Positions 1 to 7,997 of a DNA stretch of 64,000 nt are shown one piece after another. Positions within the stretch are counted from its first letter, which is position 1. Each line of letters starts with the position of its first letter. The notes under the pieces are model-generated. The model saw only the letters and a program-made list of their open reading frames with translations. It did no database searches and was not told the DNA's origin. The DNA comes from Streptomyces sp. JHA26 (GTDB taxonomy: Bacteria > Actinomycetota > Actinomycetes > Streptomycetales > Streptomycetaceae). The DNA is taken from assembly GCF_002005565.1 (NCBI RefSeq), contig NZ_BDJC01000024.1:1-64000 (forward strand), given 5' to 3'. A program made the position numbers and the translations under genes.

Positions 1-639
1 GCCGTAGCGGGCCAGGCGCAGCGGCATCAGGGACTCCACCGGCGCCTTGCGCCGCCAGGCGCGGCCGAAGCGGGAGCGCAGCCGGGCCTGGTACACCAGG
101 CGCTCCTGCTCCAGCTTGATCACCTGCTCGTAGGAGCGCAGCTCCCACAGCTTCATCCGGCGCCACAGGAGAAAGGTGGGCAGGGGCGAGAGCAGCCAGC
201 GGGTGAGGCGGACGCCCTCCATGTGCTTGTCGGCCGTGATGTCGGCGATCCGCCCGACCGCGTGCCGGGCCGCCTCGACGGCGACCACGAACAGGACCGG
301 GATCACCGCGTGCATGCCCACGCCCAGCGGGTCCGGCCAGGCCGCCGCGCCGTTGAACGCGATCGTCGCCGCCGTCAGCAGCCACGCCGTCTGGCGCAGC
401 AGGGGGAACGGGATGCGGATCCAGGTCAGCAGCAGGTCCAGGGCGAGCAGCACGCAGATGCCCGCGTCGATACCGATCGGGAACACGTAGCTGAAGTTCC
501 CGAAGCCCTTCTTGAGGGCCAGCTCGCGGACCGCCGCGTACGAACCGGCGAAGCCGATGCCGGCGATGATGACGGCACCGAAGACGACGACGCCGATGAG
601 AACGCGGTGCATCCGTGTCAGCTGAAGTGGCGCGGCCAC
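1..639 (-). CDS. DUF2637 (SpdB-like) membrane protein, 3' end beyond window
   Basis: The reading frame is open to the left edge, so the C-terminus is missing; 213 codons are visible. The N-terminal half has about four hydrophobic segments (for example VLIGVVVFGAVIIAGIGFAG near residues 13-32). It is followed by a basic, charged stretch ending in a coiled-coil-like part (KLEQERLVYQARLRSRFG). This is the layout of Streptomyces DUF2637 proteins, relatives of the plasmid-spread protein SpdB. I chose GTG at 639 because GGGAGGGGAG lies just upstream; an in-frame ATG at 612 is the alternative. Many chromosomal copies are ordinary conserved genes, so this does not by itself indicate a plasmid. The precise role is unknown. 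Confidence 0.8.
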   Translation of the reverse strand, partial: MAAPLQLTRMHRVLIGVVVFGAVIIAGIGFAGSYAAVRELALKKGFGNFSYVFPIGIDAGICVLLALDLLLTWIRIPFPLLRQTAWLLTAATIAFNGAAAWPDPLGVGMHAVIPVLFVVAVEAARHAVGRIADITADKHMEGVRLTRWLLSPLPTFLLWRRMKLWELRSYEQVIKLEQERLVYQARLRSRFGRAWRRKAPVESLMPLRLARYG

Positions 640-730
640 CCGTACTCCCCTCCCAGTGCCTGTTGTTGCGCGGAACAGAGTGGCACATGTGTGCGGGGGG
701 ACGGGCGGCCGGTCGGGTCCCCCCTGGTCA

Positions 731-1642
731 CTAGGACTTCGCGGAGCTCTTCGACGGGCGCTTGGAGGAGTCGTCCGAGGCGCCCTCCGAGGCGCCCTCC
801 GAGGCGCCCTCCGAGGCGTCCTGCGAGGCGTCGCCGGAGGTGCCCTTCGACGCCTGCGCCGACGCCGACGGGGAGCTGCTCGCCGCGCCGCCCGCGCCGT
901 TGGCCTTCATCACCGCGGCCACGACCTCCTTGGCGGCCTTCTGCGCGTCCTTCGCCAGGTCGTCGGCGTCCGGCGTCTTGTCACCGGCCAGGCCCGCGCC
1001 GTTGTAGTCGACGGTGACGACGACGTTCTCGACGCGCGCCACGACCGTCTGCTGCTTGAAGGTGCCTTCCTTCTTCTTCAGGTCGTAGCGCACGATCGTG
1101 GCCTCGTCGCCCGTGCTGCTCACCGGCGCCGTCTTCACGCTCTGCGCGCCCTCGGCGGCCTGCGCGTCCTGGAGCTGCTTCGTGTACTGGTCGTGCGCCA
1201 GCTCGTCGCCCGCGCCGCGCGTCACGTTCGAGTCGAAGCGCAGCACCGACACGCTCAGCCAGCGGAACTGCGAGCCCTTCACCCCGTTGTCGTCGAGGCT
1301 GTCCCAGGAGCAACTGCCGCGCGTCGACGTGTCGTTCGACGTGCCCTCCTTGCCGGAACCGGCCTCCGGCACCAGCTCCTCCAGCGTCTTCTTCGACAAC
1401 GTCGAGCACGGCTCGGGGAGTTTCCCGTACGCCGCCGCCCGCACCGTCGGGGAGGGGCTCGCGGACTCCGGCGCCGCCGTGGTCGTCGCGGCCTTGTCCT
1501 TGCCGGAGTCGGAGTCGGAGTCGGAGGAGCAGCCGGCTGCCACCAGCATCACGGGTACGGCGGCCGCGCCGACAAGGACGCGGGTGAGTCGCTTCGTTCG
1601 CTGGTCACGCTGGGCTCGTCGCTGCATGGTTCCTTCACTCAT
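731..1642 (-). CDS. DUF3558 family lipoprotein (first of a tandem pair)
   Basis: Secreted lipoprotein of unknown function. A basic N-terminus and hydrophobic core end in the lipobox LVAAGC, with the lipidated Cys at residue 38. A Ser/Asp/Gly linker follows, then the DUF3558 core starting around PCSTLSKKTLEELVP and containing CSWDS. The C-terminus is a low-complexity (SEGA)n tail encoded by a 12-bp tandem repeat. The next gene upstream (1760-2641) encodes a second DUF3558 lipoprotein, so the pair probably arose by duplication. The start is ATG 1642 or the in-frame ATG 1627; neither has an ideal ribosome-binding site. Family members are conserved cell-envelope proteins in actinobacteria with no established biochemical activity. 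Confidence 0.85.
   Translation of the reverse strand: MSEGTMQRRAQRDQRTKRLTRVLVGAAAVPVMLVAAGCSSDSDSDSGKDKAATTTAAPESASPSPTVRAAAYGKLPEPCSTLSKKTLEELVPEAGSGKEGTSNDTSTRGSCSWDSLDDNGVKGSQFRWLSVSVLRFDSNVTRGAGDELAHDQYTKQLQDAQAAEGAQSVKTAPVSSTGDEATIVRYDLKKKEGTFKQQTVVARVENVVVTVDYNGAGLAGDKTPDADDLAKDAQKAAKEVVAAVMKANGAGGAASSSPSASAQASKGTSGDASQDASEGASEGASEGASDDSSKRPSKSSAKS
775..822. repeat. 12-bp tandem repeat in lipoprotein tail
   Basis: The unit CCGAGGCGCCCT occurs three times perfectly (775-810), followed by a degenerate fourth copy. Because 12 is a multiple of three, the repeat encodes a (Glu-Gly-Ala-Ser)n tail. Copy number could vary without breaking the frame. Confidence 0.85.
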
Positions 1643-1759
1643 GGCACTCGTGGTTCCTGCGTCCGGATCGGGTCCGAGGGGTCACGGTACGCGCCCGGCA
1701 CCGCGCGCGTTCCGCACCACCGTGCCCGCCGGGCGGCCCGCACGGGGTCGGGAGCGGGC

Positions 1760-2641
1760 TCAGCCACCCAGCGAATCCGCCAGCTGGGAGGCGAGTTTCC
1801 GTGCCCTGTCCTGCATTTCCTTGCTGTCGGGCACGACCCCGACCGTCGCCGGCTGCTCCGCGTACTCGACGGTCACCATCACGTTCGACGTGCGGAACGC
1901 CACAGTCACCGTGCGTCGTTCCGCCGTCGAACCGGAGGTGTTCAGCTCGTCGTCCACGAACGCCTCGTCGCCCAGGTCGTCCAGCAGACGCGGCTGGAGG
2001 TCGGTGGGGGTGCCGTCGGAGGCGGACGGGCTCGACGATGGCGAGGCGGGCGACGAGGACCCCGAGGCCGGCGCGGAGGACGGGGCGCCCGGGCCGGTGG
2101 ACGACGCGCCGGGCGACGGGGTGCCGGACGGCGACCCGGAGACCGACGCGGACGCCGAATCCGAGGCCGGGGCCGACTCCGAGACGACCGGCTCGGGCAG
2201 GTGGGCCGCGTCCACCCGCTGGGCGAAGAGCCGCTCGGCCTCGCTGTCGTCGCTCACGGAGGTGTCGTACGACACGACCCGCTCGAAGTCGACGAAGAGG
2301 TGGTCGGTGGCGTCCGCCGACTCCACCTTCCAGCGGCAGCCGACCTTGCGGTCGGTGTCGTACGCGAGCGTCGGTTCGCCCGCGTACGCCTTCTCGCGCT
2401 GCTGCTCGTCCGCGATCTCCTGGATGCCGGGCAGCAGCGAGTCGAGCGTCTTGTGGCCGACCGCGCGGCACGGCTCCGGGAGCGTGCGGTACTTGCCGGG
2501 CTGCGCCGCCCGGCTGGCGACGCCGGGCTGCCCGGGGTTGGAGTGGTCCGTCGTGGCGCCGTCGTCCGAGCCGCCGCTGCAGCCGGCCAGCAGCGCCGCC
2601 AGCAGGGCGGCGACGCCGGGTACGTAGGCCTTCCGCTGCAC
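1760..2641 (-). CDS. DUF3558 family lipoprotein (second of a tandem pair)
   Basis: A 293-residue paralogue of the neighbouring DUF3558 protein. A short signal peptide ends in LLAGC (lipid-modified Cys21). The DUF3558 core begins near LPEPCRAVGHKTLDSLLPG and includes a second Cys (GCRWKVES). A roughly 50-residue Ser/Pro/Ala-rich segment (SPSGTPSPGASSTGPGAPSS region) interrupts the middle, and a conserved tail ends ASQLADSLGG. GTG at 2641 was chosen because GAGAGGAG lies at good spacing and the signal peptide starts there. It is transcribed ahead of the 731-1642 gene with a 118-nt gap, probably in one operon. Function unknown; likely an envelope protein exposed outside the membrane. Confidence 0.85.
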   Translation of the reverse strand: MQRKAYVPGVAALLAALLAGCSGGSDDGATTDHSNPGQPGVASRAAQPGKYRTLPEPCRAVGHKTLDSLLPGIQEIADEQQREKAYAGEPTLAYDTDRKVGCRWKVESADATDHLFVDFERVVSYDTSVSDDSEAERLFAQRVDAAHLPEPVVSESAPASDSASASVSGSPSGTPSPGASSTGPGAPSSAPASGSSSPASPSSSPSASDGTPTDLQPRLLDDLGDEAFVDDELNTSGSTAERRTVTVAFRTSNVMVTVEYAEQPATVGVVPDSKEMQDRARKLASQLADSLGG

Positions 2642-2845
2642 GGTGCGGCTCCTCTCGCCGGTGTGGCTGTGGTCGGTACTCCAGTGTCCCCGCTGGTTAT
2701 TCGCTTGCCGCGCGGGGGCGCCCCCTGCAGACAATGTGTATCGCACGCGCCGCCGTGACCGCCGGTCAGCCGTCTCTTTGGCTGCCCTTGGCGTCGGTTC
2801 TGCGCTTTGATACTTCTGCTGTGTTTCCGGGGGAATGAGGACGAT

Positions 2846-4039
2846 ATGTCGTACGTGGAGATGCCGGGCGCGAAGGTACCGATCCGCATGTGGACCGATC
2901 CGGCGACGGTCGAGGACGTGGCGCTGCAGCAGCTGCGCAACGTCGCGACCCTGCCGTGGATCAAGGGCCTGGCGGTCATGCCGGACGTGCACTACGGCAA
3001 GGGCGCGACGGTCGGGTCCGTGATCGCGATGCAGGGCGCGGTGTGCCCGGCGGCGGTGGGCGTCGACATCGGCTGCGGGATGTCGGCGGTGAAGACGTCC
3101 CTGACGGCGAACGACCTCCCGGGCGACCTGTCGCGCCTGCGGTCGAAGATCGAGCAGGCCATTCCGGTGGGGCGGGGGATGCACGACGACCCCCTCGACC
3201 CGGGACACTTCCACGGGCTGGCGACGGCCGGGTGGGACGACTTCTGGGGGCGGTTCGACGGGGTGGCGGAGGCGGTCAGGTTCCGTCACGAGCGGGCCGG
3301 GAAGCAGATGGGGACGCTCGGATCCGGGAACCACTTCATCGAACTGTGCACGGACACGACCGGTTCCGTCTGGCTCATGCTCCACTCCGGTTCCCGCAAC
3401 ATCGGCAAGGAGCTGGCCGAGCACCACATCGGCGTCGCCCAGAAGCTCCCGCACAACCAGGGGTTGGTCGACCGCGACCTCGCCGTGTTCGTCGCGGACA
3501 CCCCGCAGATGGCCGCGTACCGCAACGACCTGTTCTGGGCCCAGGAGTACGCGAAGTACAACCGCACGCTGATGATGGCGCTCTTCAAGGACGTGGTCCG
3601 CAAGGAGTTCAAGAAGGCGAAGCCGGTCTTCGAGCAGGAGATCTCCTGCCACCACAACTACGTGGCGGAGGAGCGGTACGAGGGCATGGACCTGCTGGTG
3701 ACCCGCAAGGGCGCGATCCGCGCGGGGTCCGGGGAGTACGGGATCATCCCGGGCTCCATGGGCACGGGTTCGTACATCGTCCGGGGGCTCGGCAACGCCG
3801 AGTCCTTCAACTCCGCCTCCCACGGCGCGGGCCGGCGCATGAGCCGCAACGCCGCCAAGCGCCGCTTCTCCGTCAGGGACCTGGAGGAGCAGACGCGGGG
3901 CGTGGAGTGCCGCAAGGACTCCGGCGTCGTGGACGAGATCCCGGGCGCCTACAAGCCGATCGACCAGGTCATCGACCAGCAGCGCGACCTGGTCGAGGTC
4001 GTGGCCAAGCTCAAGCAGGTCGTCTGCGTGAAGGGCTGA
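2846..4039 (+). CDS. rtcB: RNA-splicing ligase RtcB
   Basis: RtcB joins 2',3'-cyclic phosphate (or 3'-phosphate) RNA ends to 5'-OH ends using GTP and Mn2+. It repairs or splices cleaved tRNAs and other RNAs in the cytoplasm. The 397-residue protein shows the family metal-site motifs: MPDVHYGKGA (from residue 45), AVGVDIGCGM with metal-ligand Cys77, LGSGNHF, and HSGSRNIG. The SHGAGRRMS block carries His326, matching the histidine that is guanylylated during catalysis. The ATG at 2846 follows GAGGA at 4-nt spacing. There is no RtcA or RtcR gene next to it. The gene is divergent from the DUF3558 pair and convergent with an SDR gene only 21 nt away. Confidence 0.96.
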   Translation: MSYVEMPGAKVPIRMWTDPATVEDVALQQLRNVATLPWIKGLAVMPDVHYGKGATVGSVIAMQGAVCPAAVGVDIGCGMSAVKTSLTANDLPGDLSRLRSKIEQAIPVGRGMHDDPLDPGHFHGLATAGWDDFWGRFDGVAEAVRFRHERAGKQMGTLGSGNHFIELCTDTTGSVWLMLHSGSRNIGKELAEHHIGVAQKLPHNQGLVDRDLAVFVADTPQMAAYRNDLFWAQEYAKYNRTLMMALFKDVVRKEFKKAKPVFEQEISCHHNYVAEERYEGMDLLVTRKGAIRAGSGEYGIIPGSMGTGSYIVRGLGNAESFNSASHGAGRRMSRNAAKRRFSVRDLEEQTRGVECRKDSGVVDEIPGAYKPIDQVIDQQRDLVEVVAKLKQVVCVKG

Positions 4040-4060
4040 CGCCCGGGGTGCCGTCCGGCG

Positions 4061-4843
4061 TCACCCCTCCCGGTGCACCTTCGTGTTCGACGCCTGGGCG
4101 CGGGGACGGACGACCAGGAGGTCGACGTTGACGTGGGCGGGGCGGGTGACCGCCCACGTGATGGTGTCGGCGACGTCGTCGGCGGTCAGGGGCTCGGCGA
4201 CGCCCTGGTAGACCTTGGCCGCCTTCTCCGCGTCGCCGCCGAAGCGGGTGAGGGCGAACTCGTCGGTCTTGACCATGCCGGGCGCGATCTCGATGACGCG
4301 GACCGGGCGGCCGACGATCTCCAGGCGGAGGGTCTCGGCGAGGACGTGCTCGCCGTGCTTGGCGGCGACGTAGCCCGCGCCGCCCTCGTAGGTGGACAGG
4401 CCCGCGGTCGAGGAGACGACGACGACCGTGCCGTCGCCGCTCGCCTCCAGCTTGGGGAGCAGGGCCTGGGTGAGGTTGAGGGTGCCGATGACGTTCGTCT
4501 CGTACATGCGGCGCCAGTCGTCCGGATCGCCGGTGGCCACCGGGTCGGCGCCGAGCGCGCCGCCCGCGTTGTTGACGAGGACGCCGACCGTCTTGAACGC
4601 GGTGGCGAACTCGTCGACCGCCGCGCGGTCGGTGACGTCCAGGGGGTAGGCCGTGGCCTGGTGGCCGGCCGCCTGGATCTCCTCCGCCAGCGCCTCGATG
4701 CGGTCCTTGCGGCGGGCGGTCAGGACGACGCGGTAGCCGGCGGCGGCGAGCTGCCGGGCCGTGGCGGCGCCGATGCCGCTGCTCGCACCGGTGACGACGG
4801 CGATACGGGAGGCGGCGGACGGGGCGGCGGCTGCGGTGGCCAT
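4061..4843 (-). CDS. SDR family NAD(P)-dependent oxidoreductase
   Basis: A 260-residue classical short-chain dehydrogenase/reductase. Near the N-terminus it has the Rossmann glycine motif TGASSGIG, then NNAGG, the catalytic Ser in VVVVSSTAG, and the YVAAK Tyr/Lys pair. The RRKDR segment after the second strand suggests NADP(H) preference. The ATG at 4843 has CAGGAG six nt upstream. Substrate cannot be read from sequence; YdfG-type serine/3-hydroxy acid dehydrogenases are the closest style. It faces rtcB and is followed upstream by a 42-bp tandem repeat. Confidence 0.9.
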   Translation of the reverse strand: MATAAAAPSAASRIAVVTGASSGIGAATARQLAAAGYRVVLTARRKDRIEALAEEIQAAGHQATAYPLDVTDRAAVDEFATAFKTVGVLVNNAGGALGADPVATGDPDDWRRMYETNVIGTLNLTQALLPKLEASGDGTVVVVSSTAGLSTYEGGAGYVAAKHGEHVLAETLRLEIVGRPVRVIEIAPGMVKTDEFALTRFGGDAEKAAKVYQGVAEPLTADDVADTITWAVTRPAHVNVDLLVVRPRAQASNTKVHREG

Positions 4844-4898
4844 GGGCTGCTCCTGGTACGTACGGCGGGTGGTGCGGACGTCGCCGCCCAGGTTAGCC

Positions 4899-5022
4899 AG
4901 CCGCCGCCCGGCGTGGTCGGCCGCCGTCGCAGCCCGGTCGGCCGCCGCCCGGCGTGGACCGGCCGCCGTCGCAGCCCGGTCGGCCGCCGCCCGGCGTGGA
5001 CCGGCCGCCGTCACGGCCCGGT
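4899..5022. repeat. 42-bp tandem repeat, about 2.5 copies
   Basis: Two perfect 42-bp copies (4919-4960 and 4961-5002) start GGCCGCCGTCGCAGCCCGGT. They are flanked by a partial copy on each side. The block fills the gap between the SDR and YnfA-like genes and runs up to the latter's stop codon. Confidence 0.8.
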
Positions 5023-5360
5023 CAGCTGCCGTTGCGCGGTGCCCACATGATCAGGGCCATCCCCGCCAGGCAGACCAGCGCGCCCGCCACGTCCCAGCGG
5101 TCGGGGCGGTAGCCGTCGGCGGCCATGCCCCACAGGATCGAGCCGGCGACGAAGACGCCGCCGTACGCGGCGAGGATGCGGCCGAAGTGGGCGTCGGGCT
5201 GGAACGTGGCGACGAAGCCGTAGGCGCCGAGGGCGAGGACGCCGCCGACGGCCCACAGCCAGCCGCGTTGTTCGCGCACGCCCTGCCAGACCAGCCAGGC
5301 GCCGCCGATCTCGAAGAGGGCGGCGACGGCGAAGAGGGCGGCGGAGCGCAGGACGATCAT
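5022..5360 (-). CDS. YnfA/UPF0060 family small membrane protein
   Basis: 112 residues with four predicted transmembrane helices. The sequence matches the UPF0060 (YnfA) family from its start (SAALFAVAALFEIGGAWLVW) through AYGFVATFQ, FGRILAAYGGVFVAGSILWG and the C-terminal CLAGMALIMWAPR. YnfA proteins are distant relatives of small multidrug resistance transporters. A transport role has been proposed, but the physiological substrate is not settled. The length is typical. The stop codon lies at the edge of the 42-bp repeat block, so the repeat has not altered the protein. Confidence 0.92.
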   Translation of the reverse strand: MIVLRSAALFAVAALFEIGGAWLVWQGVREQRGWLWAVGGVLALGAYGFVATFQPDAHFGRILAAYGGVFVAGSILWGMAADGYRPDRWDVAGALVCLAGMALIMWAPRNGS

Positions 5361-5430
5361 GCGGGCAGCTTCGCACGGCCGGAGCGGGGGGTGGGGCCGG
5401 AATAACGTCCGGGGGCAGGTCGTTCGCGGG

Positions 5431-5445
5431 TATGGTTGAACCATA
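5431..5445. promoter_or_regulatory. perfect 15-bp palindrome, candidate operator
   Basis: TATGGTTGAACCATA (7-1-7) sits 24 bp before the monooxygenase ATG and just upstream of its GGAGG ribosome-binding site. An A/T-rich perfect dyad in this G+C-rich DNA suggests a repressor site controlling the flavin monooxygenase operon. No dedicated regulator gene adjoins it. Confidence 0.55.
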
Positions 5446-5468
5446 AACAACCTGGAGGTTGAGCGACC

Positions 5469-6569
5469 ATGCAGTTCGGCATCTTCACCGTCGGCGACGT
5501 CACCCCGGACCCGACCACGGGGCGCACGCCGACCGAGCGTGAGCGCATCAAGGCCATGGTCGCCATCGCGCTGAAGGCCGAGGAGGTCGGCCTCGACGTC
5601 TTCGCGACCGGTGAGCACCACAACCCGCCGTTCGTGCCCTCGTCGCCGACCACGATGCTCGGTTACATAGCGGCGCGCACCGAGCGGCTGATCCTGTCCA
5701 CCTCCACCACGCTGATCACCACCAACGACCCGGTGAAGATCGCCGAGGACTTCGCGATGCTCCAGCACCTGGCCGACGGCCGGGTGGACCTGATGACGGG
5801 CCGCGGCAACACCGGCCCGGTCTACCCCTGGTTCGGCAAGGACATCCGCGAGGGCATCAACCTCGCGATCGAGAACTACGCCCTGCTGCACCGGCTGTGG
5901 CGCGAGGACGTGGTGAACTGGGAGGGCAGGTTCCGCACGCCGCTGCAGGGCTTCACGTCCACCCCGCGGCCGCTGGACGGCGTCGCGCCGTTCGTCTGGC
6001 ACGGCTCGATCCGCTCCCCGGAGATCGCCGAGCAGGCCGCCTACTACGGCGACGGCTTCTTCCACAACAACATCTTCTGGCCCGCCGACCACACCAAGCG
6101 CATGGTCGAGCTGTACCGGACCCGCTACGCCCACTACGGGCACGGCACGCCCGAGCAGGCGATCGTCGGCCTGGGCGGTCAGGTGTTCATGCGGAGGAAC
6201 AGTCAGGACGCGGTGCGCGAGTTCCGCCCGTACTTCGACGTCGCCCCGGTCTACGGCCACGGCCCGTCGCTGGAGGAGTTCACCGCGCAGACCCCGCTGA
6301 CCGTCGGCTCCCCGCAGCAGGTGATCGAGAAGACCCTCGCCTTCCGCGACTACGCCGGTGACTACCAGCGCCAGCTGTTCCTGATGGACCACGCCGGACT
6401 GCCCCTGAAGACCGTCCTGGAGCAGCTCGACCTGCTCGGCGAGGAGGTCGTGCCGGTGCTGCGCGAGGAGTTCGCCAAGAACCGCCCGGCGGACGTGCCG
6501 GACGCCCCCACCCACGCCTCGCTGCTGGCGAGCGCGAAGAACGTCGAGCAGGAAGGAGCACGCGCATGA
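5469..6569 (+). CDS. LLM-class flavin-dependent oxidoreductase (CE1758 type)
   Basis: 366-residue TIM-barrel luciferase-like monooxygenase that should use reduced FMN and O2. Recognisable parts are the opening MQFGIFTVGD, VFATGEHHNPPFVPSSP, the strand LILSTSTTLITTNDPVK, and MTGRGNTGPVYPWFGKD. It overlaps the next gene by 4 nt (ATGA). That gene encodes an NAD(P)H:FMN reductase, so the two form a two-component monooxygenase. This pairing is the known CE1758/CE1759 arrangement of actinobacteria. The substrate is unknown. A clear GGAGG precedes the ATG. Confidence 0.93.
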   Translation: MQFGIFTVGDVTPDPTTGRTPTERERIKAMVAIALKAEEVGLDVFATGEHHNPPFVPSSPTTMLGYIAARTERLILSTSTTLITTNDPVKIAEDFAMLQHLADGRVDLMTGRGNTGPVYPWFGKDIREGINLAIENYALLHRLWREDVVNWEGRFRTPLQGFTSTPRPLDGVAPFVWHGSIRSPEIAEQAAYYGDGFFHNNIFWPADHTKRMVELYRTRYAHYGHGTPEQAIVGLGGQVFMRRNSQDAVREFRPYFDVAPVYGHGPSLEEFTAQTPLTVGSPQQVIEKTLAFRDYAGDYQRQLFLMDHAGLPLKTVLEQLDLLGEEVVPVLREEFAKNRPADVPDAPTHASLLASAKNVEQEGARA

Positions 6570-7168
6570 AGCTCGTCGTCGTCTCCGCGGGACTGAGCGT
6601 CCCGTCCTCCACCCGGCTGCTGGCCGACCGGCTGGCCGCCGCGACCGCCGGGCGGACCTCGGTCGAAGCGCGGGTCGTGGAGCTGCGCGACCTCGCGGTG
6701 GAGATCGCGCACACCTTCACCAACGGCTTCCCCGGGCGGGAGCTGTCCGCCGCCTTCGACGCCGTACGGGCGGCCGACGGCCTGATCGTCGTCACGCCGG
6801 TGTTCTCGGCATCGTACAGCGGGCTGTTCAAGTCGTTCTTCGACGCGCTGGGCGCCACGGAACCGGACGCCCTCGCCGGGAAGCCGGTGCTGATGGCGGC
6901 GACCGGCGGCACGGCCCGGCACTCGCTCGTGCTGGAGCACGCGCTGCGTCCGCTCTTCGCCTATCTCAAGGCCGTCGTCGTCCCGACCGGCGTCTACGCC
7001 GCCTCGGAGGACTGGGGCGCCGAGGGGCTGGACGGGCGGATCGAGCGGGCGGCGGGCGAGCTGGCCGCGCTGATGACCGGGCTGTCGACGGTCAGGAAGC
7101 CGGCCCGGGACACCGACGAGGTCGTGCCCTTCGAGGAACGCCTCGCCGCGCTGCGGCCCGCCGGGTGA
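6566..7168 (+). CDS. NAD(P)H-dependent FMN reductase (CE1759 type)
   Basis: 200-residue flavodoxin-like reductase expected to supply reduced FMN to the monooxygenase translated just before it. Visible features are the N-terminal phosphate-binding strand and loop MKLVVVSAGLSVPSSTRLLAD, the VTPVFSASYSGLFKSFFD segment, and ATGGTARHSL. The ATG overlaps the upstream stop by 4 nt and has AAGGAG. The match to the CE1759 family rests on both sequence style and this gene order. Confidence 0.92.
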   Translation: MKLVVVSAGLSVPSSTRLLADRLAAATAGRTSVEARVVELRDLAVEIAHTFTNGFPGRELSAAFDAVRAADGLIVVTPVFSASYSGLFKSFFDALGATEPDALAGKPVLMAATGGTARHSLVLEHALRPLFAYLKAVVVPTGVYAASEDWGAEGLDGRIERAAGELAALMTGLSTVRKPARDTDEVVPFEERLAALRPAG

Positions 7169-7229
7169 GATCTGGGTAAGAGGCCCGGCCGCCCGTCCGC
7201 GGGGCCCTCGGCCTTGGCAGACTGGACGG

Positions 7230-7997
7230 GTGCCCCGGACTGTTCTGCTCGCCGAAGACGACCGCGCCATCCGGCACGCCCTGGAGCGCGCCCTCACCCT
7301 GGAGGGCTACCGGGTCACCGCGGTCGCCGACGGCGTCGAGGCGCTGGCGCAGGCCCGCGCCGGCCGCCCGGACGTGCTGGTCCTCGACGTGATGATGCCG
7401 GGCGTCGACGGCCTCCAGGTCTGCCGGGCGCTGCGCGCCGAGGGCGACAGCACACCGATCCTGATGCTGACGGCGCTCGTGGAGACCGCGGACCGCATCG
7501 CGGGCCTGGACGCGGGTGCCGACGACTACGTGGTCAAGCCGTTCGACGTCGAGGAGGTCTTCGCCCGGCTGCGCGCGCTGCTGCGCCGCACCGACCGGAC
7601 GGAGACGGACGGCACCGGGACGGTGACCGCCGGGGACACCCCGACGACGGGGGAGGGCGCGTCCGGGCGGGCTCCGGAGCGCGGGGAGCCCGACGGCCGG
7701 TACCTGGAGGCGGCCGGGCTCCGCATGGACCCGCGGGCGCGCCGCGCCTGGCGGGGCGAGCGGGAGCTGGAGCTGACCCGCACCGAGTTCGAGCTGCTGG
7801 AACTGCTGGTCCGCAACGCGGGCATCGTCCTCGACCACTCCACGATCTACGACCGCATCTGGGGCTACGACTTCGGCCCCGGCTCGAAGAACCTCGCCGT
7901 CTACGTCGGCTACCTGCGCCGCAAGCTCGACCAGCCGGGCGCCCCACAGCTGATCCAGACCGTGCGCGGGGTGGGTTACGTGCTGCGGGAGGGCTGA
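7230..7997 (+). CDS. OmpR-family response regulator (MprA-like)
   Basis: 255 residues. The receiver domain (about 1-120) has acidic residues Asp10/Asp11, the phosphorylatable Asp53 in LVLDVMMPGVDG, and the conserved Lys in DDYVVKPFD. An 40-residue variable linker follows, then a C-terminal winged helix (ELTRTEFELLELLVRNAGIV ... VYVGYLRRKLD). It pairs with the sensor kinase starting one nt after its stop. No ribosome-binding site is visible. A -10-like CAGACT lies six nt before the GTG, so the mRNA may be leaderless. Confidence 0.95.
   Translation: MPRTVLLAEDDRAIRHALERALTLEGYRVTAVADGVEALAQARAGRPDVLVLDVMMPGVDGLQVCRALRAEGDSTPILMLTALVETADRIAGLDAGADDYVVKPFDVEEVFARLRALLRRTDRTETDGTGTVTAGDTPTTGEGASGRAPERGEPDGRYLEAAGLRMDPRARRAWRGERELELTRTEFELLELLVRNAGIVLDHSTIYDRIWGYDFGPGSKNLAVYVGYLRRKLDQPGAPQLIQTVRGVGYVLREG

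Noticed and set aside
1..639. DUF2637/SpdB-like gene as evidence of an integrated plasmid at the left edge
   Set aside because: Chromosomal DUF2637 genes are common in Streptomyces, and no transfer, replication or integrase gene accompanies it.
4041..4075. A bidirectional terminator between rtcB and the SDR gene
   Set aside because: Only a 6-bp GGGGTG/CACCCC stem with an 11-nt loop overlapping the SDR stop codon could be drawn, too weak to list.
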